From contig DASXVA010000007.1 in the NCBI GenBank assembly GCA_036504515.1, positions 1-64,000 of the forward strand: a stretch of DNA of 64,000 nt, given 5' to 3'. Made by a program: the position numbers and the translations under genes. The notes under the pieces were generated by a model. That model was not told the origin of the DNA. It was given only the letters and a program-made list of their open reading frames with translations, and did not search any database. Shown one piece after another: positions 19,088-27,259 of this stretch (position 1 is the first letter of the stretch; each line of letters starts with the position of its first letter). This stretch comes from AWTP1-18 sp036504515. GTDB taxonomy: Bacteria; Pseudomonadota; Gammaproteobacteria; Burkholderiales; Rhodocyclaceae.

Positions 19088-19861
19088 TCAGGCTTTGTTG
19101 GTGGTAACGACGTAGCGTTCCCACAGGTTGACGTTGGGCTCGCTACCATCAAGGAGCCATTTACAGAGCAGATAGCTATGGAGGCGCTCAAGCAGGTAAC
19201 CCATCACTCGACGTTGATAGCCATCACGCTTGATGTGGTAGTGGGCAACAAACTCATTCCAGGTCTCAAGAAGTATTTCCATGATCTTGATGAACAGGTC
19301 TGTCTTGATGAAGCACAGGGCCGGGGAGGGAATGATGCCGCGCAAAGTGGCAAAGGCCTTGATGTCTTCCGGGGTCAGGTATTTATTGCGGGCGCAGGCC
19401 GCGGAAAACATGACCAAATCCTCAATGACATGGACCCGGGCGTAGTTGCTGGAAATGCTTTCGCCAAGATTGAACATGGAGCCAACAATGACCCGCGAAT
19501 TGGTTGCTTCCAGTTGTTCAACGGTTGGAAACACCGGGCCACTGTCTTCCGGGCTCAATACCTTGACCCAGGGTGCTTGGGAGGGAAGGCCGCCGATATT
19601 GGGGGAAAGGAATTTCCGGTACTGAAACAAAAACAGGTCATCGGCGACAACATCGCCGGACAACAGCAATTCGTAAAGCCCAAAGAGTTGGGAATATTCG
19701 GCCAAATTGGCACCATCCACCTCCGGGCCAAAGCGGTCGTCCGCGATCACGATTTCACCGGGAACGCCCAAAGAGAAAGGACAGAGCATCTCAAAGGGTA
19801 TTGGTGGCGAAAAAATCGGCGTGGTGTGGCCGATGCAATAGGACTTGATGATTCTGGCCAT
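19088..19861 (-). CDS. DUF4422-like putative glycosyltransferase
   Basis: A 257-residue protein. The segment NLAEYSQLFGLYELLLSGD followed by DLFLFQYRKFLSP resembles the DUF4422 core (a Tyr-Glu-x-Thr/Gln-x-x-Tyr helix followed by HYRRY, here QYRKF). The end of the protein (DGYQRRVMGYLLERLHSYLL, KWL) matches the C-terminal helix of that family. DUF4422 proteins are usually found in capsule and LPS clusters and are believed to be transferases. The gene lies upstream of gmd on the same strand with a 115-base gap that holds no gene. The assignment is by motif only, and the HYRRY variant lowers certainty. Confidence 0.55.
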   Translation of the reverse strand: MARIIKSYCIGHTTPIFSPPIPFEMLCPFSLGVPGEIVIADDRFGPEVDGANLAEYSQLFGLYELLLSGDVVADDLFLFQYRKFLSPNIGGLPSQAPWVKVLSPEDSGPVFPTVEQLEATNSRVIVGSMFNLGESISSNYARVHVIEDLVMFSAACARNKYLTPEDIKAFATLRGIIPSPALCFIKTDLFIKIMEILLETWNEFVAHYHIKRDGYQRRVMGYLLERLHSYLLCKWLLDGSEPNVNLWERYVVTTNKA

Positions 19862-20320
19862 GGTGGTTTGAGTATTGCCCCGGTCAGGGCTGAAAGATGA
19901 TCAAGATTCTGTTTGGTCGATAATCCGACAGGGATGTGCTCGGATTTCAGTATGAGCCCCAGCCTCCAATTGGTACTGCGCTAGTATCCGCTTCCTCCTT
20001 CCGTCCGGTGACTTGGATTGAGTATTGAAATGTGCCCATTTCAACCTTTGTGCCCATTCTGGCTGTAGGTACCATAAAATGGCGGCAATTCGGCTTGGTT
20101 GAGGCGTAATACGGCCAGTTTTGAGTTGGCATTACTGTAGGCATGCCCCTTGTTTGATTATCAGCAAGGGGTGTTTTTATGTGCAATGAATGCTGGCTTG
20201 TGCCCCCAATGTGCTACGAAAAAGGATTTCGTGGTTTCCGGCGGATGGGTTGTTTTTTCAAAACTGTGCAAGACGCAGTCCTTACTAAAAATTATGGTTT
20301 TTCATTAGCAGCAGGGCGGG
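19862..20320. other. Intergenic region without a supported gene; contains an orphan plus-strand terminator
   Basis: This 459-base gap separates the divergent glycan and secretion genes. A 79-codon minus-strand frame at 19947-20186 has no ribosome site, no recognisable composition and no homology that I can name, so I leave it out. The phrase TTGTGCCC recurs near 20048 and 20193. A hairpin with a T-run lies at 20145-20178. The gap must also hold the promoters of the two divergent flanking genes, but I could not pick convincing -35/-10 pairs. Confidence 0.6.
20145..20178 (+). terminator. Rho-independent terminator with no annotated plus-strand gene upstream
   Basis: CCCCTTG (20146-20152) pairs with CAAGGGG (20165-20171), extended by flanking wobble and A-T pairs, and is followed by TGTTTTT (20172-20178). 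It is oriented for plus-strand transcription. The nearest plus-strand gene upstream ends 4 kb away at 16082, so it may end a small RNA transcribed from 19900-20140. Confidence 0.5.
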
Positions 20321-23300
20321 ATGGGACTTAAACACCGATTTCCTTCGATTTTCAAGATGAATCCCCTCTCCCGCTCATGGGGTGGGTATTTGCTCTTGCC
20401 GCTTGTGATGCTCCAAGCGGGCTGTTTCTCGAAGCGAGCCGGCTATTCTGTACCCGAGGTCCCCTTGCCGGCCCAATACCGGAATTCCTTGGTTAATCCT
20501 CCTGCCAAGCCCTCTGCTGCTGAGCCCGGGAGTCCCGACGTGGCAATTGAGCCTCCCCCCCCACCTCTTCCCCCCGACTCCGGGGCTGGATTGGTTGAGT
20601 GGTGGCATGCCTTTGGCAGCGACGAACTTGAGGGATTGATCGACCGCGGCATGGCTAACAACGCCGATGTCCGTATGGCAACCTTGCGCATCCTCCAGGC
20701 CAAGGCCAGGGCGGATCAGGCCGGGGCGGGGCGTTTGCCTTCCATTTCCATGCCCCTGGTCTCTGCTACCCAATATCCTGCGAGCGGAACCACCGTCGGC
20801 ACTGCACCAACAGCCAATGGTTCATCTTCCGGGACTGGCTCCAATACTTCGCAAGACACGCTCCAGGCCTATGTGCGTGGCGATTACCGACTGGACGTCT
20901 GGGGGGAGCAAAGTGCTCTGATGGAGTCGGCGGGCTTGCAACTATGGCGTGCTTCCTTTGAGCGGGATAACACCAAGCGGGTGATGGCGGCGACGCTGGC
21001 TTCCTATTACGTTGAATACATTGCGCTGAATGACCGGCTTCGGGTGGCCAAGGAAACGGAAACGGTGCTGGCCGCGACCTTGACGACGATTGAAAAACGT
21101 GTCGCTGCTGGTGATGCGACCCTGTCTGAGCTTGAGCAACAGCGTGCCGCGGTCTTTTCCTTGCGTTCCAGCATTCCCAGCATGGAGCAGCAACGGGAAG
21201 ACGACATCAATTCCATCGCCTTTCTGGTGGGTACCGTACCCGGGGGCCTGTCTCTTTCCGAGGGAGGGCTGGACTCGCTGACGTTGCCCCAGGCAGTGCC
21301 TGGCTTGCCGTCATCCTTGTTATTGCGCCGCCCCGACGTTCGCATGGCCGAGGCCCGGATGCTGGCGGCCGATGCTGATCTGGATGTGGCCCGGGCCCGG
21401 ATTCTGCCCCCCGTCGACCTCTCTGCCCAGATGGGCTACAGCAGCCTGACGCTATCCCAGCTTTTCTTGCCCCAAGCCCTGTTCTGGAATACGGTGACCA
21501 ACCTGACCGTCAATATTTTTGATGCGGGCAAACGGTCCAATGAAAAGGTCTACAACCAGGCCGTTCAGGAAGAAATGGTTGAAGCCTATGTCCGCACGAT
21601 TTACCAAGCCATGCGGGAAGTGGAAGGGGCTTTGGCCAGCATCCGCCTGGCGGAAAAACGGCTGATCGCCCAGCGGGAAACCATTGGCGCCGCCCGGCGG
21701 GCCTGGGATATCAGTACCAAGATCTATGCAGTGGGCGGTATTGATTACCTGACCCTGCTGGAAACCGAGCGTAGTTACCATCGCTATCTGGACGAGTATC
21801 AGCGGATACGGATGGATCACTACCGTGGCTACATCAGCCTTTTCCAGGCCTTGGGTGGTGGTATCCAACCCAGCGAAAAAACACCGGGCAAAGGAGCTCG
21901 TCCCACAGTTCCGGCCGATGCGGCCCCTATTGTCAGCCGTGCCGAGAAACCGGCGAAGCCTAATGTGGCGGGGGAAGGTATCGGTTGGGGTAATGGCCGC
22001 AGCCTGCAATTGGAAAATTTCTGGCAGGTTGAAATTACGGGTCTCTATGACCGCAACACCATTGGCTCGGTTTGGCGCGATCTGCGCAACCGTTATCCGG
22101 AGTGGATGGAAGGCCGGATGTTGCGTCCCCGTCTGCATGGACAGATGGATGATGATGGGCAGGAATCCTGGTATCGGCTTTATGTCGCCAAGTTTGACTC
22201 CCCGGCTTTGGCCGCCGGTTTCTGCGCAGACCTGAATGCCAACCAGCAGCGTTGCCGAGTTGTTTCCTCCAAGGATGATGAGGAAACCGTGGTGGTGGCC
22301 CCTGGGGACATCAAATCACTAGACCGGCCCATCGCTGCGAATAAGCCCGTCACACCTGCTGAGGACAAGGCAGCTGAGAATGCGGCAGCGATCGATTCGA
22401 TCATCACAACCCCGGCCGTGGAAACGGTGCTTGCTGGTGGCGCTGCGGACGTGCCGCGGGATGCAACCCGTAATCGCAGCATCAAATCGATAGCACGGTC
22501 TTCCAAGCGCAAGGGCAAAGGCAAAACTGTCAGAACAGTACCGGTGGTGAGTGAATCCCGGGAAAAGCTTGCCTATGCGGTGCAGTTGGGCGCCTTTGCC
22601 AACAAGGAAAATGCGGCCTTGGCTTTGGCTTTCTGGAAGCAAAAGTCTTACGACGTCTATGTCAGTGAAAATCGTGATGCCGGCCAGCGCACTTTGTATG
22701 TTGTAAGAACCGGCGTGTACGGTCAGCGTCGCGAGGCTGCCATTCACGCGCAAACCATCAGGGCGGCAGAAACTGTCGAGGCCTTGGTGGTGCCCATGAT
22801 GGTGGACAGCCAAGGCAAACCCACCGTCCTGGAGCTGGAAGATCCGGCAACGGCAGATGTCAGTACCATGGCTCCAGCCGTACCGGAATTGCCCGAGGCG
22901 GCAGAACCAAGTGATTCCGCGGCCAAAATAGAAAAATCAGGGGATGCAGCGCCCCCCGCCGGGACTGAAAAGACGATCGGGAATACTCCCGTTACCCGTC
23001 GTACGACAAGCAAGCCCATTGCCTATGCAATGCAGTTGGGAGCTTTCTCCAATCCGGAGAATGCCAAGGTCGCCTTTGAATTTTGGCGTGACAAAGGCCG
23101 TGCACCCTATATCAGCAATATCAAGGATGCTGCAGGACGTCAGTGGTATGCCGTCCGTTCAGGCCGCTACATTCAGCGCCATGAGGCACTGACCGCAGCC
23201 CTGCAATTTGGTAAAACCGAAGGAATGCCGGTAACGGTCGTGCCGATTCGGGAGATTTTGGAAGAAGCTGTGCCAGCAGACAGCCAAGAGCGAATCAAAG

Positions 23301-23716
23301 TATCAATACCGCCCGCCGCAACATCCCCGGAAGCCATTCCGCAAACTGCCCCAGAAGCCTCTCAGGAGACCTCTCAAGAAGTGGCCCCGGTAGTTTCCAG
23401 CGAGGAAAGCCTTGGTATGCCCGCCAAGCACGGCGCTTATACTGTGCAATTGGCTGCCTTTGCCAAGCCGGATAATGCGGCTAAGGCATTGGCGCAGTGG
23501 GAACGACGTGGCTATCCGGTATATGTTTCTCGGTTGAGCGATGCCCAGGGGGATGTGCGCTATGCCTTGCGAGCCGGTAATTTTGAAACCCCCAAGGCTG
23601 GTTTGGCCTTGATCAAGAAACTGGACAGAAAAACCCGGCGTAACGCCCGGTTGACCACGGTTGGTATTGAAGATGCGGATCGATTGTCCCGCGACGAGTT
23701 GTCTGATCTAAATTGA
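20321..23716 (+). CDS. TolC/NodT-type outer-membrane lipoprotein fused to four SPOR or SPOR-like domains
   Basis: An 1131-residue protein. Near residues 24-35 a lipoprotein signal ends in LVMLQAGC, so the mature protein should be a lipid-anchored outer-membrane factor. The first 520 residues follow the NodT/OprM pattern (VEWWHAFGSDELEGLIDRGM, LLLRRPDVRMAEARMLAADAD, then ERSYHRYLDEYQRIR), a trimeric export duct. The rest, unlike normal family members of about 450-500 residues, is a long linker with SPOR-type domains: a divergent one at about 566-650, then clear ones starting YAVQLGAF (752), YAMQLGAF (902) and YTVQLAAF (1040). SPOR domains bind denuded septal peptidoglycan. The gene is 37 bases upstream of the HlyB-like gene, making it the outer component of this type I system. 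The ATG at 20321 is used; one at 20357 is possible. Confidence 0.88.
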   Translation: MGLKHRFPSIFKMNPLSRSWGGYLLLPLVMLQAGCFSKRAGYSVPEVPLPAQYRNSLVNPPAKPSAAEPGSPDVAIEPPPPPLPPDSGAGLVEWWHAFGSDELEGLIDRGMANNADVRMATLRILQAKARADQAGAGRLPSISMPLVSATQYPASGTTVGTAPTANGSSSGTGSNTSQDTLQAYVRGDYRLDVWGEQSALMESAGLQLWRASFERDNTKRVMAATLASYYVEYIALNDRLRVAKETETVLAATLTTIEKRVAAGDATLSELEQQRAAVFSLRSSIPSMEQQREDDINSIAFLVGTVPGGLSLSEGGLDSLTLPQAVPGLPSSLLLRRPDVRMAEARMLAADADLDVARARILPPVDLSAQMGYSSLTLSQLFLPQALFWNTVTNLTVNIFDAGKRSNEKVYNQAVQEEMVEAYVRTIYQAMREVEGALASIRLAEKRLIAQRETIGAARRAWDISTKIYAVGGIDYLTLLETERSYHRYLDEYQRIRMDHYRGYISLFQALGGGIQPSEKTPGKGARPTVPADAAPIVSRAEKPAKPNVAGEGIGWGNGRSLQLENFWQVEITGLYDRNTIGSVWRDLRNRYPEWMEGRMLRPRLHGQMDDDGQESWYRLYVAKFDSPALAAGFCADLNANQQRCRVVSSKDDEETVVVAPGDIKSLDRPIAANKPVTPAEDKAAENAAAIDSIITTPAVETVLAGGAADVPRDATRNRSIKSIARSSKRKGKGKTVRTVPVVSESREKLAYAVQLGAFANKENAALALAFWKQKSYDVYVSENRDAGQRTLYVVRTGVYGQRREAAIHAQTIRAAETVEALVVPMMVDSQGKPTVLELEDPATADVSTMAPAVPELPEAAEPSDSAAKIEKSGDAAPPAGTEKTIGNTPVTRRTTSKPIAYAMQLGAFSNPENAKVAFEFWRDKGRAPYISNIKDAAGRQWYAVRSGRYIQRHEALTAALQFGKTEGMPVTVVPIREILEEAVPADSQERIKVSIPPAATSPEAIPQTAPEASQETSQEVAPVVSSEESLGMPAKHGAYTVQLAAFAKPDNAAKALAQWERRGYPVYVSRLSDAQGDVRYALRAGNFETPKAGLALIKKLDRKTRRNARLTTVGIEDADRLSRDELSDLN

Positions 23717-23753
23717 TGGAGTTCGGGACCTAGTCTCGCTGACGATATAAGCC

Positions 23754-25898
23754 ATGGCCGAAAAGTTTTCCCATAGTGTTGTTCAGTGCCTGACAGCTAT
23801 TGCCCAGCATCACGGCATCAAGGTCAATCCTGAGCGGCTGATTCACGATTACGCCCTGGCTGATGAAGAGCCCGGTTCAGCCATGGTGTTGAACATGGCG
23901 GGCGAAATCGGCCTGAAAAGCAAGTCCAGCACGCTGACTTGGGACGGCATGATCGCCCAGGAGGGCGTGTTCCCAATTCTTGCCCGGCTGAAGTCGGGGG
24001 CTGGCGTTATTGTTGTTGGTGTTCGCAAGGATGGGGATGGGGCCAGAATCGTCATCGTCGACCCTCAGGCCGATATGGCGGCTCCCCTGGAGCTTGACCA
24101 GCAAAAATTCATGGAGTTGTGGGGCGGGGATGTCATTTTCCTGAAACGCAGCCATTCCATCTTTGACATTGCCCAGCCCTTTGGTTTGCGCTGGTTCATT
24201 CCCGAAATTCTCAAGCAGAAAAAAGCGTTTCGGGATGTGGCCATTGCCGCCATGTGCATGAACTTTTTGGCGCTGGCTTCACCCATGTTTTTCCAGCTGG
24301 TCATTGACAAGGTATTGGTGCATCAAAGTGCATCCACCTTGTGGGTACTGGGTGTAGGTGTCATCGTCGCCATCGTTTTTGATTCTGTATTCAGCTACGT
24401 ACGGCAATTGCTCTTGCTGGCAGCGACGAACAAGATTGACATGCAATTGACCCGTCGTACCTTCAGTCATTTGCTTTCCCTGCCGATTGATTATTTTGAG
24501 ACGACTACTGCAGGGGTCATCACCTCCCACATGCGTCAGCTCGAAGGTATCCGAGGGTTTCTCACGGGCCGGATGTTGTTCTCTGTTTTGGATGCGACAG
24601 CACTGCTGATTTTCATTCCCCTGCTGTTCACCTATTCCGTCAAACTCGCGATGATCGTCTTGGCATTCACCATGATGATCGGCGGCATCATTGCCGCCTT
24701 GCTGCCGGCCTACAAGAAACGCCTCGACAAGCTTTATGCTGCGGAAGGCAAACGTCAGGCATTGTTGGTGGAAACCATTCACGGCATGCGTACCGTCAAG
24801 GCCCTGGCCATTGAACCGATGCAGCGCCGCTTGTGGGATCAGTTGTCGGCCGAGTCCATCAGCACCCATTTCAGCGTGGCCCAATTTGGTCTTACCGGCG
24901 GGACGGTGACTGATTTTCTTGGCAAGTTGCTGCCCATCGTGATCATCATCGTCGGTACCCAGAGCGTTTTCGACAACACCATGACGGCCGGTGTCCTGAT
25001 TGGCTTCCAGATGATGTCGGGCCGGGTTGTGGGCCCGCTGTTGTCCATGGTGACCCTGATCAACGAATACCAGCAGACCATGCTTTCCGTGCGCATGCTG
25101 GGTCAGGTGATGAACCGACCTTCCGAAGGCCGAGCCGGTGCTGGCGGGCTGCGTCCTCAACTGAAGGGCACGATTACCTTTGAGGATGTCACCTTCCGCT
25201 ATCCCGGCGCCACCAATATGGCCCTGGACAAAGCAAGCTTCACTATTCCGGCTGGTTCGGTGGTGGGTATTGTGGGCCGAAGCGGTTCCGGCAAGACAAC
25301 CCTTACTAAACTGATTCAAGGCCTGTACAGCGTGCAGGAAGGCTTGGTGCGGTTTGATGGCACTGATGCCCGGGAAATCGACTTGTCCCACCTGCGCCGG
25401 CAGATCGGTGTGGTGTTGCAGGAAAACTTTCTGTTCCGCGGCACGATTCGCGAGAATCTGTCCGTGATCAAGCCTGATGCCACGATTGAGGAAATTACCG
25501 AAGCCGCCCGGGCCGCCGGGGCTGAGGAGTTCATTGAGCGGATGCCCCAGGGTTACGACACCCTGCTGGAAGAAAATGCGTCCAATCTGAGCGGCGGTCA
25601 AAAACAGCGGCTGTCCATTGCCCGGTCCTTGCTGGCCAAACCGAATATCCTGATTCTTGACGAAGCCGCCAGTGCTCTGGATCCGGAAAGTGAGGCTATC
25701 TTCATCAAGAATTTGTCCCAGATTGCCATTGGTCGAACCGTGGTGATGATTTCCCACCGACTTTCCACGCTAGTCAATGCGGATGCCATTCTGGTCATGC
25801 AGCGGGGCCGTCTGTCCGATTGTGGCCGTCATGACGAATTGCTTGAGCGCTGCGAGACCTACCAGCAATTGTGGAACCAACAGACGAGTCACATGTGA
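23754..25898 (+). CDS. HlyB-like type I secretion ABC exporter with inactive C39-like domain
   Basis: A 714-residue fused permease-ATPase. Residues 1-125 are a C39 peptidase-like domain aligned with that of HlyB (AIAQHHGIKVNP, VIVDPQADM), but Ser stands where C39 proteases have the nucleophilic Cys, and Gly where they have His. It should therefore bind substrate rather than cut it, as in RTX exporters. The transmembrane domain (about 150-430) has the typical SPMFFQLVIDKVLVHQ start. The ATPase has Walker A GRSGSGKTT, signature LSGGQKQRLSIARSLL, Walker B ILILDEAASALD and the H-loop ISHRLS. It drives ATP-dependent one-step export of a C-terminally signalled protein and is encoded between the TolC-like and HlyD-like genes. 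Confidence 0.94.
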   Translation: MAEKFSHSVVQCLTAIAQHHGIKVNPERLIHDYALADEEPGSAMVLNMAGEIGLKSKSSTLTWDGMIAQEGVFPILARLKSGAGVIVVGVRKDGDGARIVIVDPQADMAAPLELDQQKFMELWGGDVIFLKRSHSIFDIAQPFGLRWFIPEILKQKKAFRDVAIAAMCMNFLALASPMFFQLVIDKVLVHQSASTLWVLGVGVIVAIVFDSVFSYVRQLLLLAATNKIDMQLTRRTFSHLLSLPIDYFETTTAGVITSHMRQLEGIRGFLTGRMLFSVLDATALLIFIPLLFTYSVKLAMIVLAFTMMIGGIIAALLPAYKKRLDKLYAAEGKRQALLVETIHGMRTVKALAIEPMQRRLWDQLSAESISTHFSVAQFGLTGGTVTDFLGKLLPIVIIIVGTQSVFDNTMTAGVLIGFQMMSGRVVGPLLSMVTLINEYQQTMLSVRMLGQVMNRPSEGRAGAGGLRPQLKGTITFEDVTFRYPGATNMALDKASFTIPAGSVVGIVGRSGSGKTTLTKLIQGLYSVQEGLVRFDGTDAREIDLSHLRRQIGVVLQENFLFRGTIRENLSVIKPDATIEEITEAARAAGAEEFIERMPQGYDTLLEENASNLSGGQKQRLSIARSLLAKPNILILDEAASALDPESEAIFIKNLSQIAIGRTVVMISHRLSTLVNADAILVMQRGRLSDCGRHDELLERCETYQQLWNQQTSHM

Positions 25899-27235
25899 AA
25901 AAGAAAAAATCACCGCAGGGGAGTAACGATACCGCCGTCGATTTTTTACCCGACGCGGATGAGATCGCGCGGCAACCCCTGCCCCGCGCAGCACAATTCA
26001 CCATGCACATCCTGGCGGTTGCCTTGGTGCTGTTCGTCGTCTGGGCGAGCTTCTCGGAATTGGATGTGGTGGTAACGGCGCGGGGGCGGCTGGTGAATCC
26101 TCTGCCCAACGTCATCCTGCAGCCCCTGGAAACTTCCATCATCCAGAAGATCAATGTCAGCCTTGGGCAAGTGGTGAAAAAGGGCGACCAATTGGCCACT
26201 TTGGATCCGACCTTCACAGCTGCAGACGAAGCGCAGTTGAGAACCCGCTTGATCAGTCTCGATAATCAGCGACTCCGCCTGGAGGCTGAAATGGCGGGCA
26301 AGCCCATTCCGCCAAGTGCCAAGGATGACGCGGACAAGCAATTGCAGGCCAGGGTGGCAGGGGAGCGTCAAGCCAGCTATTCCGCCCAGTTGAATAAACT
26401 CAACGAAAACATCGGTCGCGTCCGGGCCCAGATTGAAACCAATCGCCGGGATCAGGGGGCTTTGGCATCCAAAGTCAAACTGTTGAGAGAAATGGCGGCC
26501 ATGCAAAACGACTTGGTCGCCCAGAAGTTTGCGGTGAAGACAAGGGCCCTTGAGGCCCAGGATCGCCTGATGGAAGCCCAGCGCTCTGCGGATATGGCGG
26601 ACAGCAAGGCCAATGAACTGCGCAAGGAGTTGTCGGCACTGGAAGCTGATCGGGCCTCTTTTCAAGCAGGCTGGCGGCAAAAAACCATGGAAGAGTTGTT
26701 GTCCATTTCCCGCGAGAGAGATGGCGTTAACGAACAACTGCAAAAGGCTGATAAGCGCAGCAAGATGGTGGTCATTACTGCACCCACCGATGGTGTGATT
26801 CAAGATATCGCCAAGCTTTCTCCCGGCTCCATCATTCGGGAAGCCGAGCCGCTTTTTACCCTTGTGCCCCTGGGTGAAGTTCTGGAGGCGGAAGTCCAGA
26901 TCGAGTCCATGGATGTGGGCTATGTCAAACCGGGAGACACTGTCCATATCAAGCTTGATGCCTTCCCCTTCCAGCTGCACGGCATGCTTGAAGGCGAAAT
27001 CCGCACCATCAGTGAAGATGCCTTCCGGCGCGAAACCCAAAATGGCGGTGTCGATGGCTATTACTCCGGCCGACTCCGGATCACGTCCTCCCATCTCAAT
27101 CGCCTGCCTGACAAAGCACGCTTGTTGCCGGGCATGACACTGTCTGCCGAGATCATGGTGAACAAGCGTACCGTGATGTCCTATCTCCTCTGGCCCTTGC
27201 TCAAGGCGCTGGACGAGGCTATCCACGAACCCTGA
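25895..27235 (+). CDS. HlyD-family type I secretion periplasmic adaptor
   Basis: A 446-residue protein taken from the GTG at 25895, whose bases overlap the exporter stop (GTGA), an arrangement that fits translational coupling; an upstream GTG at 25871 is possible but would give a 28-base overlap. One inner-membrane helix (HILAVALVLFVVWASF, near residue 45) is followed by the split lipoyl/barrel domain (ARGRLVNPLPNVILQPLE), a long coiled coil (about 120-290) and the second barrel half. The C-terminus SYLLWPLLKALDEAIHEP is the hallmark of type I adaptors. It bridges the HlyB-like exporter and the TolC-SPOR duct; all three genes form one operon. Confidence 0.94.
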   Translation: MKKKKSPQGSNDTAVDFLPDADEIARQPLPRAAQFTMHILAVALVLFVVWASFSELDVVVTARGRLVNPLPNVILQPLETSIIQKINVSLGQVVKKGDQLATLDPTFTAADEAQLRTRLISLDNQRLRLEAEMAGKPIPPSAKDDADKQLQARVAGERQASYSAQLNKLNENIGRVRAQIETNRRDQGALASKVKLLREMAAMQNDLVAQKFAVKTRALEAQDRLMEAQRSADMADSKANELRKELSALEADRASFQAGWRQKTMEELLSISRERDGVNEQLQKADKRSKMVVITAPTDGVIQDIAKLSPGSIIREAEPLFTLVPLGEVLEAEVQIESMDVGYVKPGDTVHIKLDAFPFQLHGMLEGEIRTISEDAFRRETQNGGVDGYYSGRLRITSSHLNRLPDKARLLPGMTLSAEIMVNKRTVMSYLLWPLLKALDEAIHEP

Positions 27236-27259
27236 TGTCTTGGCCCTGCTGAGGGATCC

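Noticed and set aside
19947..20186. A 79-codon minus-strand gene
   Set aside because: No ribosome site, atypical composition, and it overlaps the orphan terminator.
20200..20320. Cyclic-di-GMP (GEMM) riboswitch before the secretion operon
   Set aside because: A GACGCAG word is present, but the conserved core around it is not.
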